Below are positions 36,524-45,892 of a DNA stretch of 64,000 bases, one piece after another. Every line of letters begins with the position of its first letter. The first letter of the stretch is position 1. Under the pieces are notes generated by a model. The model saw only the letters and a program-made list of their open reading frames with translations, was not told where the DNA came from and did not search any database. This DNA comes from DAHUXN01 sp963729815 (GTDB lineage Bacteria; Acidobacteriota; Terriglobia; Acidiferrales; UBA7541), in contig CAVSPU010000004.1 in the NCBI GenBank assembly GCA_963729815.1, positions 1,054,001-1,118,000 of the forward strand, given 5' to 3'. The translations under genes were made by a program, and so were the position numbers.

Positions 36524-37108
36524 TTAAGAATGCATCTTCAGCTGTTCCTCGATCACATTCTGCAACAGGTCGCGGTCCACCAATCCAATGAATCTCTTCA
36601 CGACTTTTCCGTCGCGCGAAATCACAACCGTCGTCGGCAATCCGATCAACCCGCCGAATTTCGCCGCAATGTCGTAATTTCCGATGATGATCGGATAGCT
36701 CATCGGCATCTTTTTCCCGTCGACATCGTATTGTGTCTTTTGCACGAATGGATCGACCACCTTCTTTCCTTCATCGTCCATCGCCACGCCGAGGATCGTG
36801 AGTCCCTGGCCTTCGTACTTCTGCTGAAACTCGATCATCCACGGAATTTCTTCCTGGCACGCTCCGCACCACGTCGCCCAGAAATTCACCAGTACGACTT
36901 TGCCTTTCAGGCTATCGAGCGCCAGGTCCCCGCCCTGCAACTGCTCGAACGTGACGTTGGGTTCGTTCGGCTTGTTCGCATTCGGGCTGGCCTTCGCGCT
37001 CGAAGCATTTCCCGCGCTGACCGATGACGCACCGCTGCATCCCGCAAGTCCCATGGCCAGCGCTGCCACGATTCCTGCCCAACCCCATCGCGATACGGTG
37101 CAATTCAT
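36524..37108 (-). CDS. TlpA/ResA-like thioredoxin lipoprotein
   Basis: This 194-residue thiol-disulfide oxidoreductase is on the periplasmic side. A lipoprotein signal ends LAMGLAGCSG, so the mature protein is anchored at that cysteine. The thioredoxin domain shows VNFWATWCGACQEEIPWM with active-site CGAC, and GLIGLPTTVVISRDGKVVKRF with the cis-proline. ResA/TlpA proteins keep cytochrome c haem-site cysteines reduced or serve other periplasmic thiols. It lies 13 bases after the ccdA stop, so CcdA is the probable electron source. AAGGGAG precedes the start. Confidence 0.92.
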   Translation of the reverse strand: MNCTVSRWGWAGIVAALAMGLAGCSGASSVSAGNASSAKASPNANKPNEPNVTFEQLQGGDLALDSLKGKVVLVNFWATWCGACQEEIPWMIEFQQKYEGQGLTILGVAMDDEGKKVVDPFVQKTQYDVDGKKMPMSYPIIIGNYDIAAKFGGLIGLPTTVVISRDGKVVKRFIGLVDRDLLQNVIEEQLKMHS

Positions 37109-37121
37109 TGCAAGGCTCCCT

Positions 37122-37985
37122 TTAGAGCGAAAAACGGTTCAGAAATGTTAGTTTACCCGAAAGCCATGTCAGCCGGTTCATAAATATCAGCCCGCCCACC
37201 GCCAGCAGCAGCACGCCGCTGAACACTTCCACCCAATGGATATGCCGTCGGAACCGCTTGTAGAACTTCAAGAATTGCGCAATTCCGATCGCCGTCAGCA
37301 GGAAGGGAATCGCCAGTCCCGCCGAATAGGCCATCAGCAGCAGCACGCCTCGCATCACCGTGCCCTGCGTCGCCGCCAGCGTCAGCACCGTCGCCAGAAT
37401 CGGCCCAATGCATGGCGTCCATCCAAACGCGAACGCGAAGCCCATCAGGAATCCGCTCACGACTCCTGGCTGGCCGCCCATCTTTCGAAAATGTACATCG
37501 CGGTTCAGCCATCGCGTCATCACCGGCCCCAGCAGAAAAATCAGCGACAGCGCGAACAGATGCACCGGTCGGAAGCTGCTCGCATCGGTGTTCATCCACA
37601 ACGCCATGGCGATTCCTGCGGCCACGAAGAGCCCGCCAATCACCAGGCCTACGCGAATCGAAATCTTCACCAGCCAGCCAATCAGGTGCAAACCAAAAAG
37701 CAGGATCAGTGCTCCGGCCAGCGGCGCGAGCTCCGTCCTATGCTCCTGCAGGAATGTCCCCACCGCGCTTGCCGACGCGCCGAAGCCGATAAAAACAAGT
37801 GAAAATCCCACCACAAAGGCGACCGCCGCAACGAGCGTCGCCCCCCGCGAATTCTTGCCCTGTTGCAGTTGGTCCACGCCCACGCCGGAAAGCATCGACA
37901 CGTATCCCGGCACCAACGGCAAGACGCACGGCGACAGAAACGAAACCAACCCTGCCAGCAGTGCTGCAAACACGCCAACTTTCAT
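37122..37985 (-). CDS. ccdA: CcdA-type transmembrane thiol-redox transporter
   Basis: This 287-residue membrane protein begins with the CcdA entry FAALLAGLVSFLSPCVLPLVPGY, with the first redox cysteine, and has the second in FGWTPCIGPILATVL, the paired arrangement used to carry electrons from cytoplasmic thioredoxin across the membrane. Six or more spans are visible, with a somewhat longer central part than minimal CcdA (residues about 95-160 add hydrophobic segments). It is first in the run ccdA, tlpA, frataxin, dsbD-alpha. That order supports a periplasmic reducing pathway for cytochrome c or metal-site maturation. Confidence 0.92.
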   Translation of the reverse strand: MKVGVFAALLAGLVSFLSPCVLPLVPGYVSMLSGVGVDQLQQGKNSRGATLVAAVAFVVGFSLVFIGFGASASAVGTFLQEHRTELAPLAGALILLFGLHLIGWLVKISIRVGLVIGGLFVAAGIAMALWMNTDASSFRPVHLFALSLIFLLGPVMTRWLNRDVHFRKMGGQPGVVSGFLMGFAFAFGWTPCIGPILATVLTLAATQGTVMRGVLLLMAYSAGLAIPFLLTAIGIAQFLKFYKRFRRHIHWVEVFSGVLLLAVGGLIFMNRLTWLSGKLTFLNRFSL

Positions 37986-38261
37986 CTTCTTTACCTACGC
38001 TTTCCACCGTGTCATTGGATGCTTCGCGCTTCGATTCCGCCTGTACAACTCCTTGGGGATTTTCGCACACGGTTCGTGAATCCGCATCTCCTGCACCCAC
38101 GTCATCAATTTCATCGAGCAGCGTGGGCTCGTCCGCGGCGCTCATTTCCTTCCGCGCACCGTGCCACCTCGACGCTCCCCATCCTCGCTTCCTGGCGCTA
38201 CGAGCGCTGGTTGCTCTGAGGATGCTAGCTGTTTTTCGCTTGAATTCGCACCGTGATCGCG

Positions 38262-39668
38262 CTACTTGAATTCCGGGTGGCGATTGTGCCACTCCGTCTC
38301 TTGCTCGTATGCGAAGGCCATCCCCAATAGCTTCGCTTCGCCCCACTGCTGCCCGTGCAACGCCATTCCCATCGGCAATCCACTGCGCGTAAACCCGCAC
38401 GGCACCGAAATCACGGGAAAGCCCGTGAAATTGGCCGGCCTGTTCATCCCCACCAGCGCGCCGCGAACCGATTGTGATTCGCCGTTGATTTTGACGCTGT
38501 CCTCTCCCAGCCGTGGCGCGGGAATTGGCGTGGCTGGCGCAACGATCGCATCCACGCGCTCAAACGCCGCGCGAAAATCCTCTCGCACTTGTTCCCGCAT
38601 CTGCTGTCCCTTCAAATAATCAACCGCTCGCACGGCGCTCCCCATTTCCAGCCGTTTCCGCACGTCCTCGCCATACTCCCGCGCGCGCGCCGGAAAATAG
38701 CCCCGGCTCTCGTGATACTCCAGCGCTTCGGCCAGCGCGATTTGCGTGGTCGGCTCGCCCGAATCCTTCACGTGCGGCAGCGGCACTTCCTCGATGCGCG
38801 CTCCAAGCTTCTTGAAAACCTTCATCGCTTCTTCAATCGCTTTCTTGATTTCCGGATCAACGCGCTCAAAGAAAAACTCCCGCGGCCATCCCAGCCGCGG
38901 ATGCCGTCCCAGCTTCTTCAAGCCGCCGCGCGCCGCACGGTAAAATGCACCTTCCGCTTCTTCGCGCTCCCCAATGGCGTCGAGCATGATCGCCACGTCC
39001 GCCACGGTTCGCGCAATCGGTCCGCTGTGATCCAGAGTCACCGCCAGCGGCACAATTCCGTTGCAGCTCACGCGTCCGAACGTCGGCTTCAAACCCACAA
39101 TTCCGCACAGCGCCGACGGAATCCGAATCGACCCGCCCGTGTCCGTACCCACCGCCGCGAATCCGATCCCTGCTGCCACGGCAGCGGCCGATCCACCGGT
39201 CGAGCCTCCGGGAATGCAGTTCGTATTCCACGGATTTTTCGCCGCTCCGTAATGCGGATTATCGGTCGTAATTCCGTACGCGAACTCATGCAGGTTCGTC
39301 TTCCCTAGCAGTACCGCGCCCGCTTGCGTGAGCTTCTTCACGACTTGCGCGTCCACGGGCGGCACGAAATTCTCCAGAATTTTCGCTCCTGCGGTCGTGC
39401 GCACCCCGGCGGTCCAGATGTTGTCCTTGAGCGTGACCGGAATTCCGTGCAGCGTTCCGCGATATTTCCCCCGCGCGATCTCCCGCTCCGCCGCGCGCGC
39501 TTCCCGCCGCGCCCGCTCGGCCGTCACGGTGATAAAGGCATTCAGCCTCGGATTGAGCGCTTCGATCCGCGCCAGCGCCGCTTCGGTCAGCTCCACCGGC
39601 GAAAGTTTCTTCCGCCTAAGCAGCGCCGCTGCCTCGGCGATCGTCAAATAACTCAGTTCCTCTTTCAT
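38262..39668 (-). CDS. Amidase (amidase signature family)
   Basis: This 468-residue cytosolic hydrolase has the Ser-cisSer-Lys triad: Lys in VTLKDNIWTAGVRT, cis-Ser and nucleophile Ser in GGSTGGSAAAVAAG and GTDTGGSIRIPSALCG. It matches GatA of the Asp/Glu-tRNA amidotransferase closely at these sites, but no gatB or gatC is adjacent. The N-terminus (LTIAEAAALLRRKKLSPVEL) is typical of both GatA and stand-alone amidases. I call it an amidase and leave a GatA role open. Confidence 0.88.
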   Translation of the reverse strand: MKEELSYLTIAEAAALLRRKKLSPVELTEAALARIEALNPRLNAFITVTAERARREARAAEREIARGKYRGTLHGIPVTLKDNIWTAGVRTTAGAKILENFVPPVDAQVVKKLTQAGAVLLGKTNLHEFAYGITTDNPHYGAAKNPWNTNCIPGGSTGGSAAAVAAGIGFAAVGTDTGGSIRIPSALCGIVGLKPTFGRVSCNGIVPLAVTLDHSGPIARTVADVAIMLDAIGEREEAEGAFYRAARGGLKKLGRHPRLGWPREFFFERVDPEIKKAIEEAMKVFKKLGARIEEVPLPHVKDSGEPTTQIALAEALEYHESRGYFPARAREYGEDVRKRLEMGSAVRAVDYLKGQQMREQVREDFRAAFERVDAIVAPATPIPAPRLGEDSVKINGESQSVRGALVGMNRPANFTGFPVISVPCGFTRSGLPMGMALHGQQWGEAKLLGMAFAYEQETEWHNRHPEFK

Positions 39669-39695
39669 GCGTTTCCCGTCGCTCGCTCGGTCATC

Positions 39696-42062
39696 TTAGA
39701 AAATGCTCTCTTGCCGCCGCACGTTCCCGAAGGACCCCAGATTTGCAATGTGAAACACCACGCCGAACTCATTCTCATTTCGCACTGTCCCAAGCGAAAG
39801 CCTCCTGTACTCGAACCCAATCCCGCAGCACGATCCGTTGTACGTCAATTGAACCACCTGGTTCTGGAAAACCTGTTGACTGATGTCGTAGCTGAATCCG
39901 AAAAGCCCGCTCCAGCCCTTCGTTGTCAAATCGCCGTATCCGGCCATCGCGCGGATTTGATCGGAGCGCGGCTCGATGACTCCCGGATTCGCGGGCGAGG
40001 TCGGCGGAATATTCACCGCCGAAAAATCCGCCAGCGTCAGAAAGGATTGCTTGTATGGCCGGATTTTCAGCAGCGTCCCGATCGCCGTCGCTTGCCCCCG
40101 TTTCGGGTCATAATCCACGCGAAACTCCGTGTCGAAATGCCCGCCCGGCTCGACGCGCAAGTCGCTGATGATCGGCGAAAATCGGTGCAGGCTGTCGGCA
40201 AACGCAAACGGCGTCAGCGAATCAAGCGCTTGAAACACGTTTCTCTGCCCCGGCACCAGCGCGCCGCCAAACGTCGGATCGAAATAATATTTTTGTTCGA
40301 TGTCCCAACTGACCAGCTCCTCGCCGCCGCCGTCGCCTTGCTTTCGAAACAGCCGCTGCGTCACGCCATACTGCACGTCGTTCGTATCCGTCAGCGTGTC
40401 GTCTTCGTCGAAAAGCAAATATCGCGCGAAGTCCGTCACGCCGTTCACGTAGTGATACTCGATTTCCGGCTCGATCGTATGCTTCCACTTCGTGTCGCCC
40501 GCGTCCCAAATGCGGTCCAGCGACGCCGGCCGGAGGTCCAGCGAAAACTCCTGCGTGCTGCGCAAAAATGGCGTATCGAGAAATGCGCCATTCTGTAATT
40601 GCCCGCCGTATCGGGTTTCGCGCAATGTAAACGTCGGCGTCACGTCCAGCCAGCTGCCGATGTGCAGCGGCATCGTCACATTCGGCGCGAATTCCATTCG
40701 CGACACAAACGACGGCGTCGCAAATTGCGGCAGCACATTGGTTTCGCGATGCGCCGCGTCGGCGAAAGCGTCGAAACCAAAGTAAATCGGCAGATTCGCC
40801 CACGGCGCGCGGTCCACCGAACTCGCGCGAATCTCCGGCGCGGTTCGTATGTCGATGGCCGTGTCCGGCGACGCGCTCAGGAAATTCTTGTAACTCGATG
40901 ACGCCAGGCTCACGCTGAATCCATCCGTGTTTTTCGTCAAGAACGCCGTGTTTCGCACCTCCGAATTCACCGCCTGCGCGAACGTCTCGGCGAACGCCAG
41001 CCGGAACGTCAGCGACGACAATTGATCGATGTCCGCCACGGCCCTCCATCCATCCGGCAGCGTCGCGTCGAAAAACAGCTTGTCCTCATGTCCGCCCTGT
41101 TTCATCAATCCGCCGCCGGGCGCCGGCAGGCCGCGGTCGATCACCCCGTAATAACTGGCGTTCAGCGTCGCATTCGCCCACGGCTTCATCCGGAGTTCGC
41201 CCGTTTGACTCGATCCTCGAAGGCTCAAATACTGCCCGCCGATTGTTGCGTCCATCCACTCCGTCGGCGCCCAATAGAACGAATCGCCGAACACGTACCC
41301 TTTGGTTGACGATTTCGTCGCGTCTGGAATCAAGAACCCGGATTGCCTCAGCTTCGTCCCCGCCGGTATCGTCGCGTACGGCAAATAAACGATCGGCACG
41401 TACAGCAGATGAAATGTCGCATTGCGCAGTTCCACCGATTTTTGCAGATGAATCACCGCGCGCGGCGCATAAAACTTCCACACGGGCCGGCCCGGCTGGC
41501 AGACCGTCACCCAGGCGTGGCTCACCTCGTATGTGTCCTCGTCAAGGCGCTGCACTTCCGCGGCGTAAAAAGAAAGCGGATTTTGGCTCACCAGAACGTT
41601 GGGGTTCGCCAGATGCACGGCCCGCACCGTCCCGCGTACATTGCGGAACGTCCCCCGTTCCGTTTCAAAATTATACGTTCCTGTGTCCGCCTCCAGGTGC
41701 TGCGTCGCGTAATCCAGCTGCACATGGCCGCGCGCATTCACTGTCTTCGTCTCTTCGTTGTACTCCACGTGATCCGCGCGCAGCCGCGTGTTTTGATACA
41801 CGATGTCCACGTGCCCGTCCGCGGTAAAAATCTTCCCGGATTGCTTTTGCGTATCCGCTTCGAGCGTCAGCTCTCCCACGGATTGCCCGCCGGCTTGGCC
41901 TCGCGGAACCGCCGCGTGGCTTTGCGTCTTTCCTTGCGCGCCTGCGCTGGCTCCAGCTTGCGCGAACGCAGCCGGCGCCCAAACCATCGCGAGCGCCAGG
42001 AGCGCCGCGGCATACCCAGGCAATTTGCACCGCAAAAATTTGTTTTTCATCCACTTGCGCAT
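39696..42062 (-). CDS. lptD: LPS-assembly protein LptD
   Basis: This outer-membrane beta-barrel protein inserts lipopolysaccharide into the outer leaflet. The start is placed at ATG 42062 (MRKWMKNKF), which gives a signal peptide ending PAAFAQA; the frame is open to 42149. The LptA-like N-terminal domain (about residues 50-170) has repeated strands such as ADHVEYNEETKTVNARGHVQ and QHLEADTGTYNFETERG. The rest is a barrel with aromatic-rich strands and ends near FGVVFHIANLGSFG. The length of about 788 residues fits. Its presence shows a Gram-negative, LPS-bearing envelope. The amidase gene follows after 27 bases. Confidence 0.9.
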   Translation of the reverse strand: MRKWMKNKFLRCKLPGYAAALLALAMVWAPAAFAQAGASAGAQGKTQSHAAVPRGQAGGQSVGELTLEADTQKQSGKIFTADGHVDIVYQNTRLRADHVEYNEETKTVNARGHVQLDYATQHLEADTGTYNFETERGTFRNVRGTVRAVHLANPNVLVSQNPLSFYAAEVQRLDEDTYEVSHAWVTVCQPGRPVWKFYAPRAVIHLQKSVELRNATFHLLYVPIVYLPYATIPAGTKLRQSGFLIPDATKSSTKGYVFGDSFYWAPTEWMDATIGGQYLSLRGSSQTGELRMKPWANATLNASYYGVIDRGLPAPGGGLMKQGGHEDKLFFDATLPDGWRAVADIDQLSSLTFRLAFAETFAQAVNSEVRNTAFLTKNTDGFSVSLASSSYKNFLSASPDTAIDIRTAPEIRASSVDRAPWANLPIYFGFDAFADAAHRETNVLPQFATPSFVSRMEFAPNVTMPLHIGSWLDVTPTFTLRETRYGGQLQNGAFLDTPFLRSTQEFSLDLRPASLDRIWDAGDTKWKHTIEPEIEYHYVNGVTDFARYLLFDEDDTLTDTNDVQYGVTQRLFRKQGDGGGEELVSWDIEQKYYFDPTFGGALVPGQRNVFQALDSLTPFAFADSLHRFSPIISDLRVEPGGHFDTEFRVDYDPKRGQATAIGTLLKIRPYKQSFLTLADFSAVNIPPTSPANPGVIEPRSDQIRAMAGYGDLTTKGWSGLFGFSYDISQQVFQNQVVQLTYNGSCCGIGFEYRRLSLGTVRNENEFGVVFHIANLGSFGNVRRQESIF

Positions 42063-42292
42063 AATTGAAAAAGAGATGGAGAGCCTAACACGCCCCTGAT
42101 GTTTTTGTTGCCGTCCCTCGCGGCTTCTTGCAGATTGATCGCCACTCATCCTTGGCAGCTCGCCGCCGTTTTTCCGCCGGTTATCTCATTCGCGACATCG
42201 GCGCTCGTCTTCCTATTTTCCTTCGCCGGCTTTTGCGCATTCTGCTAAGATTTTGTCGTCCGCCAGTCCGGTCCGCAGCGCAAAACGAGCCG

Positions 42293-43114
42293 GTGATCCA
42301 GGTTTGCCCTCAATGTGGCGCGGTTAGTAATCAGGACGTTGACGTGTGCCCGTTTTGTGAGTCTCCCGCCGCGTCTGCCCAGCCCTCGTCTCCGCGCCCA
42401 GCCGCCACATCCGAAGAACCGGAATGGCGCCGTGAGGTCGCCCGCCGCCTCGAAGTTTATCGTTCCCGCCGCGACCACGTGCTCGCCGGAGACGATTCCG
42501 AGCAGCCCCAGCCCGCTTTGCCCTTCAGCAGCCGCGTTCCAGACGTCATCACCACCGCCGTTGCGCCGCGCACCATTGCCCGCCTTCGCCCAACGCAGCG
42601 CGTCGAGATTCACGTCTCCCAGCCGGAACTGGATTTCTCCGTCGTCGAAAACTACCGCCTCCGTCCGGCAAAATCGTCTCTTCCCGTCGCAGAATTGTCC
42701 ACGCGCCGCCTTGCCGGCGTTCTGGACGCCATCATTGTCGCCGCCGTTTTCGTCGGTTTCCTCGGCCTTTTCCGTTCGCTCGGCGGCCAACTCGGCTTTC
42801 TTCGCCCGGAGCTTGGCGTCTACGCGGCCATATTTTTCCTGATTTACGCCCTTTACTTCGTCCTCTTCACGTTGTTCTCCGGCGCGACTCCGGGCATGCA
42901 GATTCGCAGCCTCACCGCCGTTGCCATTGATGGCACCTTTCCCGAAACCCGCCAGCTCCTCTGGCGCAGCTTCGGCTATCTGCTCTCCGCCGGCACGGTT
43001 CTTCTCGGCTTCCTCTGGGCTCTTTGGGATGAGGACAAACTCACATGGCACGACCGCATGTCTCACACCTACATCACTCACGCCGAAGACTCTGAAGACG
43101 ACACCAACAACTAG
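42293..43114 (+). CDS. RDD-family membrane protein with zinc-ribbon N-terminus
   Basis: The start is uncertain: GTG 42293 is chosen because the zinc ribbon VCPQCG...VCPFCES begins right after it; the frame is open up to a TTG at 42128. The 273 residues comprise a four-cysteine ribbon, a proline-rich linker with charged helix (WRREVARRLEVYRSRRDHVL), and an RDD domain of three spans: STRRLAGVLDAIIVAAVF, then IYALYFVLFTLFSGATPGMQ and the last around YLLSAGTVLLGFLWAL. RDD proteins are transport-related or unassigned. It is divergent from lptD. Confidence 0.78.
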   Translation: MIQVCPQCGAVSNQDVDVCPFCESPAASAQPSSPRPAATSEEPEWRREVARRLEVYRSRRDHVLAGDDSEQPQPALPFSSRVPDVITTAVAPRTIARLRPTQRVEIHVSQPELDFSVVENYRLRPAKSSLPVAELSTRRLAGVLDAIIVAAVFVGFLGLFRSLGGQLGFLRPELGVYAAIFFLIYALYFVLFTLFSGATPGMQIRSLTAVAIDGTFPETRQLLWRSFGYLLSAGTVLLGFLWALWDEDKLTWHDRMSHTYITHAEDSEDDTNN

Positions 43115-43183
43115 CCTGAGGAAACACCACTGCTCGTTGTCAAAGATGACTAGGCCTGCTTCGCGCCTCGCTTCATTTCCGCT

Positions 43184-45709
43184 TCATAATTCAGCCACTC
43201 GCCGTTCTAATTCCCGCGCGATCGTTTCCGCGTCCGTTGTGGCGTCGAAAGAAACGGGCGCGCCGATCGTCACGCGAACATCGCCCGCCCGCGCCACTTT
43301 CTTGCCGGCCTGTTTCAATTCGAAGAGGCCGTCGATTCGCATTGGCACCACCGGCAGGCGCAGCTTCGTGGCCAGCAATCCAACTCCCCCTCGGAATTTT
43401 CCCAATCCCCCCGTCTTTGTCCGCTCGCCTTCCGGAAACACCAGCACGCTCCATCCTTTATCGGCCAGCTCGCCCGCAAACTCGAAGCTGTCGCGAAATC
43501 CCGAGAGTTTCGGCAGCGGAAAAACATTAAACAGCGCGATCACAAGGTAATAGTCCATGCGATTGACGATCCTCAGGAACCAGTTCATTCCCGAGGGATA
43601 GCGCATCCCATGCAACCGTTCTGCTTCCATGGCCGTTGCCAGCTGGTGGCGAAACTTTCCCGGCAGCGCCGCGAGCACGCAACCGATGTCCACGTAGGTC
43701 ACGTGGTTCGCCACCACGAGAACTGGCCCGCGAACTCCCTGCAAATTTTTACGGCCGCGAATCGTCGGCCGCGCCAGCAGCCACGTCGCTGGCCACACCG
43801 GCAGGTAATAAATGAAAATCCGAATCCACGTGACCGGCCAGCGCTGTGCCCATCGCGGAAAACGATACGTCTGGGGCCGTGCCGGCCGTTCGCGCAAGAG
43901 CTGCTCCAGTTCACCGACGGTCTTCGCTTCGGCAAACTTCGTTTCACTCAAATCCACTTGGTACTTTTCTTCCAGCGCGCTCATCAATTCCACGCGGTCG
44001 AGCGAGCTCAATTGAAAATCGCCTTCCAGGCTGGCGTTCGGAGACGTCTGTGCCGTCGTGCGGTGCGTGACGCGGGAAATGAAATCGGCCAGCGTGCTTG
44101 GCCTTGCCGTCGTCTCTTCAGTCGCGGCCTTTTCGCCCAATTTTGCCGCAATGGTCTCGCGAATTCGCGGCAGCACGGGTTTCTGTGTCGCCGTGCGCGG
44201 GAAATCCGGCTCGTCCCAGACCAGCCACTGCCGAATCCGTTGAAACTCCGCTAGGTTTTGATTCGCTCTGGCAACGATCCCCGCCGCGTCGGCTTGCGAA
44301 TCTTCCAGCAACAGCGCCGCGCAGGGCTCCTCATTTCCGTCGCGCTCGACTCCCACCACAACGCAATCCCGCACGCCCGCCTGCTTCCTCAATTCCGTTT
44401 CAAGGTCTTCCGGATAAATATTCATCCCCGCCGGCGTCACGATCACATTCTTGCGCCGTCCCTTGAAAAAAAGATTCCCCTCCGCGTCGAGCTCTCCCAA
44501 ATCCCCCGTGCGAAACCAGCCGTCTTCCCCGGCAATCGTCTCGAGCTTCTGGCCCTGCCAGTACCCCGAAGCAACATTCTCTCCGCGAACTAAAATCTCT
44601 CCTTCCGCGCTCAGCTTCATCTCCATTCCCGGCATCACTTTTCCGATTGACCGCCGCCCGGTGCGAAACGGATGATTTACGCTCACAAGCGCCGCAGTCT
44701 CCGTCAGGCCGTAACCCTGAATCACCGCGTAGCCGAGACGCTGCCAAAAAGTTTCCACGGATTCCGGCAAGGCCGCGCCGCCGGAAATGAACGCCCAGAA
44801 TTTCCAGCCGAATTGCCCGTGGATGCGCCGGAATCGCCAGCAGCGCTTCAGGAAACGTTCGTCTTTCGCGGCGGCAAAATTCGCGCGAAAGTTTTCGCTC
44901 CGCCCGGCGGCCTCGATCTCTCGTTCGGCCTGTCCCTCGAGCGACTCGATCAATCGCGGCACCGACACAAGCACCGTCACGCGCTCCCGCCGGATGGCTC
45001 GCGCCACTTCGGCGGGCGCAAGCGTATCCAGAAAAATCACTGTCCCGCCGAGCAGCGGCGGTATGAACATTCCCATCAACTGCCCGAAAACATGGCTCAA
45101 CGGCAGCAAATTCAGAAATCGCAGCGGATGAAAAAATCTCTCGTATTTCAAATACGGCTGGATCTGCGCTTCCATCGGTTCGACGTTCGCCAGAATATTT
45201 CCGTGGGTCAGCACCACGCCGCGTGGCTCCGCCGTCGTGCCCGAAGTAAAAACCATTTCGACGGGATCACTTCGGCCGAGCGCTGGCGGGTCAATTTCCG
45301 CCGCGCGCGCTCCGCGTGCCGCCGCTTCTTCCAGGCCCATCGCCGGAATCTGAGCGCCCAATTCCGGCAATCCTTCGGATCTGACCACCAATTTCGCCTG
45401 CGCGGCTTGCGCCACGCGCGCGGCGAACTCCGGCGCACCCGCGCGGTCCATCGGCACCACGACGGCGCCCCGCAGCACGCACCCGAAAAACGCCGCCACC
45501 CACTCCGCGCAATTGTCTCCCCACAGCAGCACGCGGTCGCCCTTGCTGATCTTCCTCGCGGCAAGCGTGGCTGCAAATCCGCGCGCCGCAGCCCCGATTT
45601 GCGCGTAACTCCACCGCTCCATGCGGTAGCCGCGCCGGTGCGCAATCGCGGTTTCATTTTCGCGACGCGCATACTCTTCGATGAATTCGATCAGCGATTG
45701 CCGTGCCAT
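43184..45709 (-). CDS. Fused acyl-AMP ligase, acyl-carrier domain and PlsC-type acyltransferase
   Basis: This protein of about 841 residues has three domains. The AMP-forming ligase (about 1-520) has MVFTSGTTAEPRGVVLTHGN, GYGLTETAALVSVNHP and GWFRTGDLG. A short carrier domain has the phosphopantetheine-site motif FQLSSLDRVELMSALEEKY at about 590. A PlsC/LpxL-like acyltransferase has the NHxxxxD box VANHVTYVDIG and FPEGERTKTG at about 660-845. Together they could activate a fatty acid, load it on the internal carrier and transfer it to a lysophospholipid, like Aas but with a built-in carrier. ATG 45709 is used; ATG 45730 is an alternative. A terminator of the gene upstream lies between. Confidence 0.88.
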   Translation of the reverse strand: MARQSLIEFIEEYARRENETAIAHRRGYRMERWSYAQIGAAARGFAATLAARKISKGDRVLLWGDNCAEWVAAFFGCVLRGAVVVPMDRAGAPEFAARVAQAAQAKLVVRSEGLPELGAQIPAMGLEEAAARGARAAEIDPPALGRSDPVEMVFTSGTTAEPRGVVLTHGNILANVEPMEAQIQPYLKYERFFHPLRFLNLLPLSHVFGQLMGMFIPPLLGGTVIFLDTLAPAEVARAIRRERVTVLVSVPRLIESLEGQAEREIEAAGRSENFRANFAAAKDERFLKRCWRFRRIHGQFGWKFWAFISGGAALPESVETFWQRLGYAVIQGYGLTETAALVSVNHPFRTGRRSIGKVMPGMEMKLSAEGEILVRGENVASGYWQGQKLETIAGEDGWFRTGDLGELDAEGNLFFKGRRKNVIVTPAGMNIYPEDLETELRKQAGVRDCVVVGVERDGNEEPCAALLLEDSQADAAGIVARANQNLAEFQRIRQWLVWDEPDFPRTATQKPVLPRIRETIAAKLGEKAATEETTARPSTLADFISRVTHRTTAQTSPNASLEGDFQLSSLDRVELMSALEEKYQVDLSETKFAEAKTVGELEQLLRERPARPQTYRFPRWAQRWPVTWIRIFIYYLPVWPATWLLARPTIRGRKNLQGVRGPVLVVANHVTYVDIGCVLAALPGKFRHQLATAMEAERLHGMRYPSGMNWFLRIVNRMDYYLVIALFNVFPLPKLSGFRDSFEFAGELADKGWSVLVFPEGERTKTGGLGKFRGGVGLLATKLRLPVVPMRIDGLFELKQAGKKVARAGDVRVTIGAPVSFDATTDAETIARELERRVAEL

Positions 45710-45814
45710 GCTGGAGCGAGTTTCTCTCATCCGGGCTGGGTTTCAAAGCGGCGCCTTCGGGTAGCCGGCCTGCGCGGCGTGCTGCATTTCCGCAATGACG
45801 CTCCAAAAAGCAAA

Positions 45815-45850
45815 AAGCCCGGCCAGGAGTTGCCTCCCTGCCGGGCTTTC
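45815..45850 (-). terminator. Rho-independent terminator of the M48-like gene
   Basis: A perfect ten-base stem, AAAGCCCGGC at 45815-45824 and GCCGGGCTTT at 45841-45850, is followed on the minus strand by TTTTTGCTTTTT. It lies 42 bases after the stop of the M48-like gene and upstream of the acyl ligase gene, so the two are separate transcription units. Confidence 0.8.
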
Positions 45851-45892
45851 AAAATAAATCTGTTCCGAGCCGCATTCCTGCGGCCCTCGCTG

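Noticed and set aside
39324..40598. 424-codon plus-strand frame over amidase and lptD
   Set aside because: It crosses the junction of two confidently assigned minus-strand genes and shows no domain.
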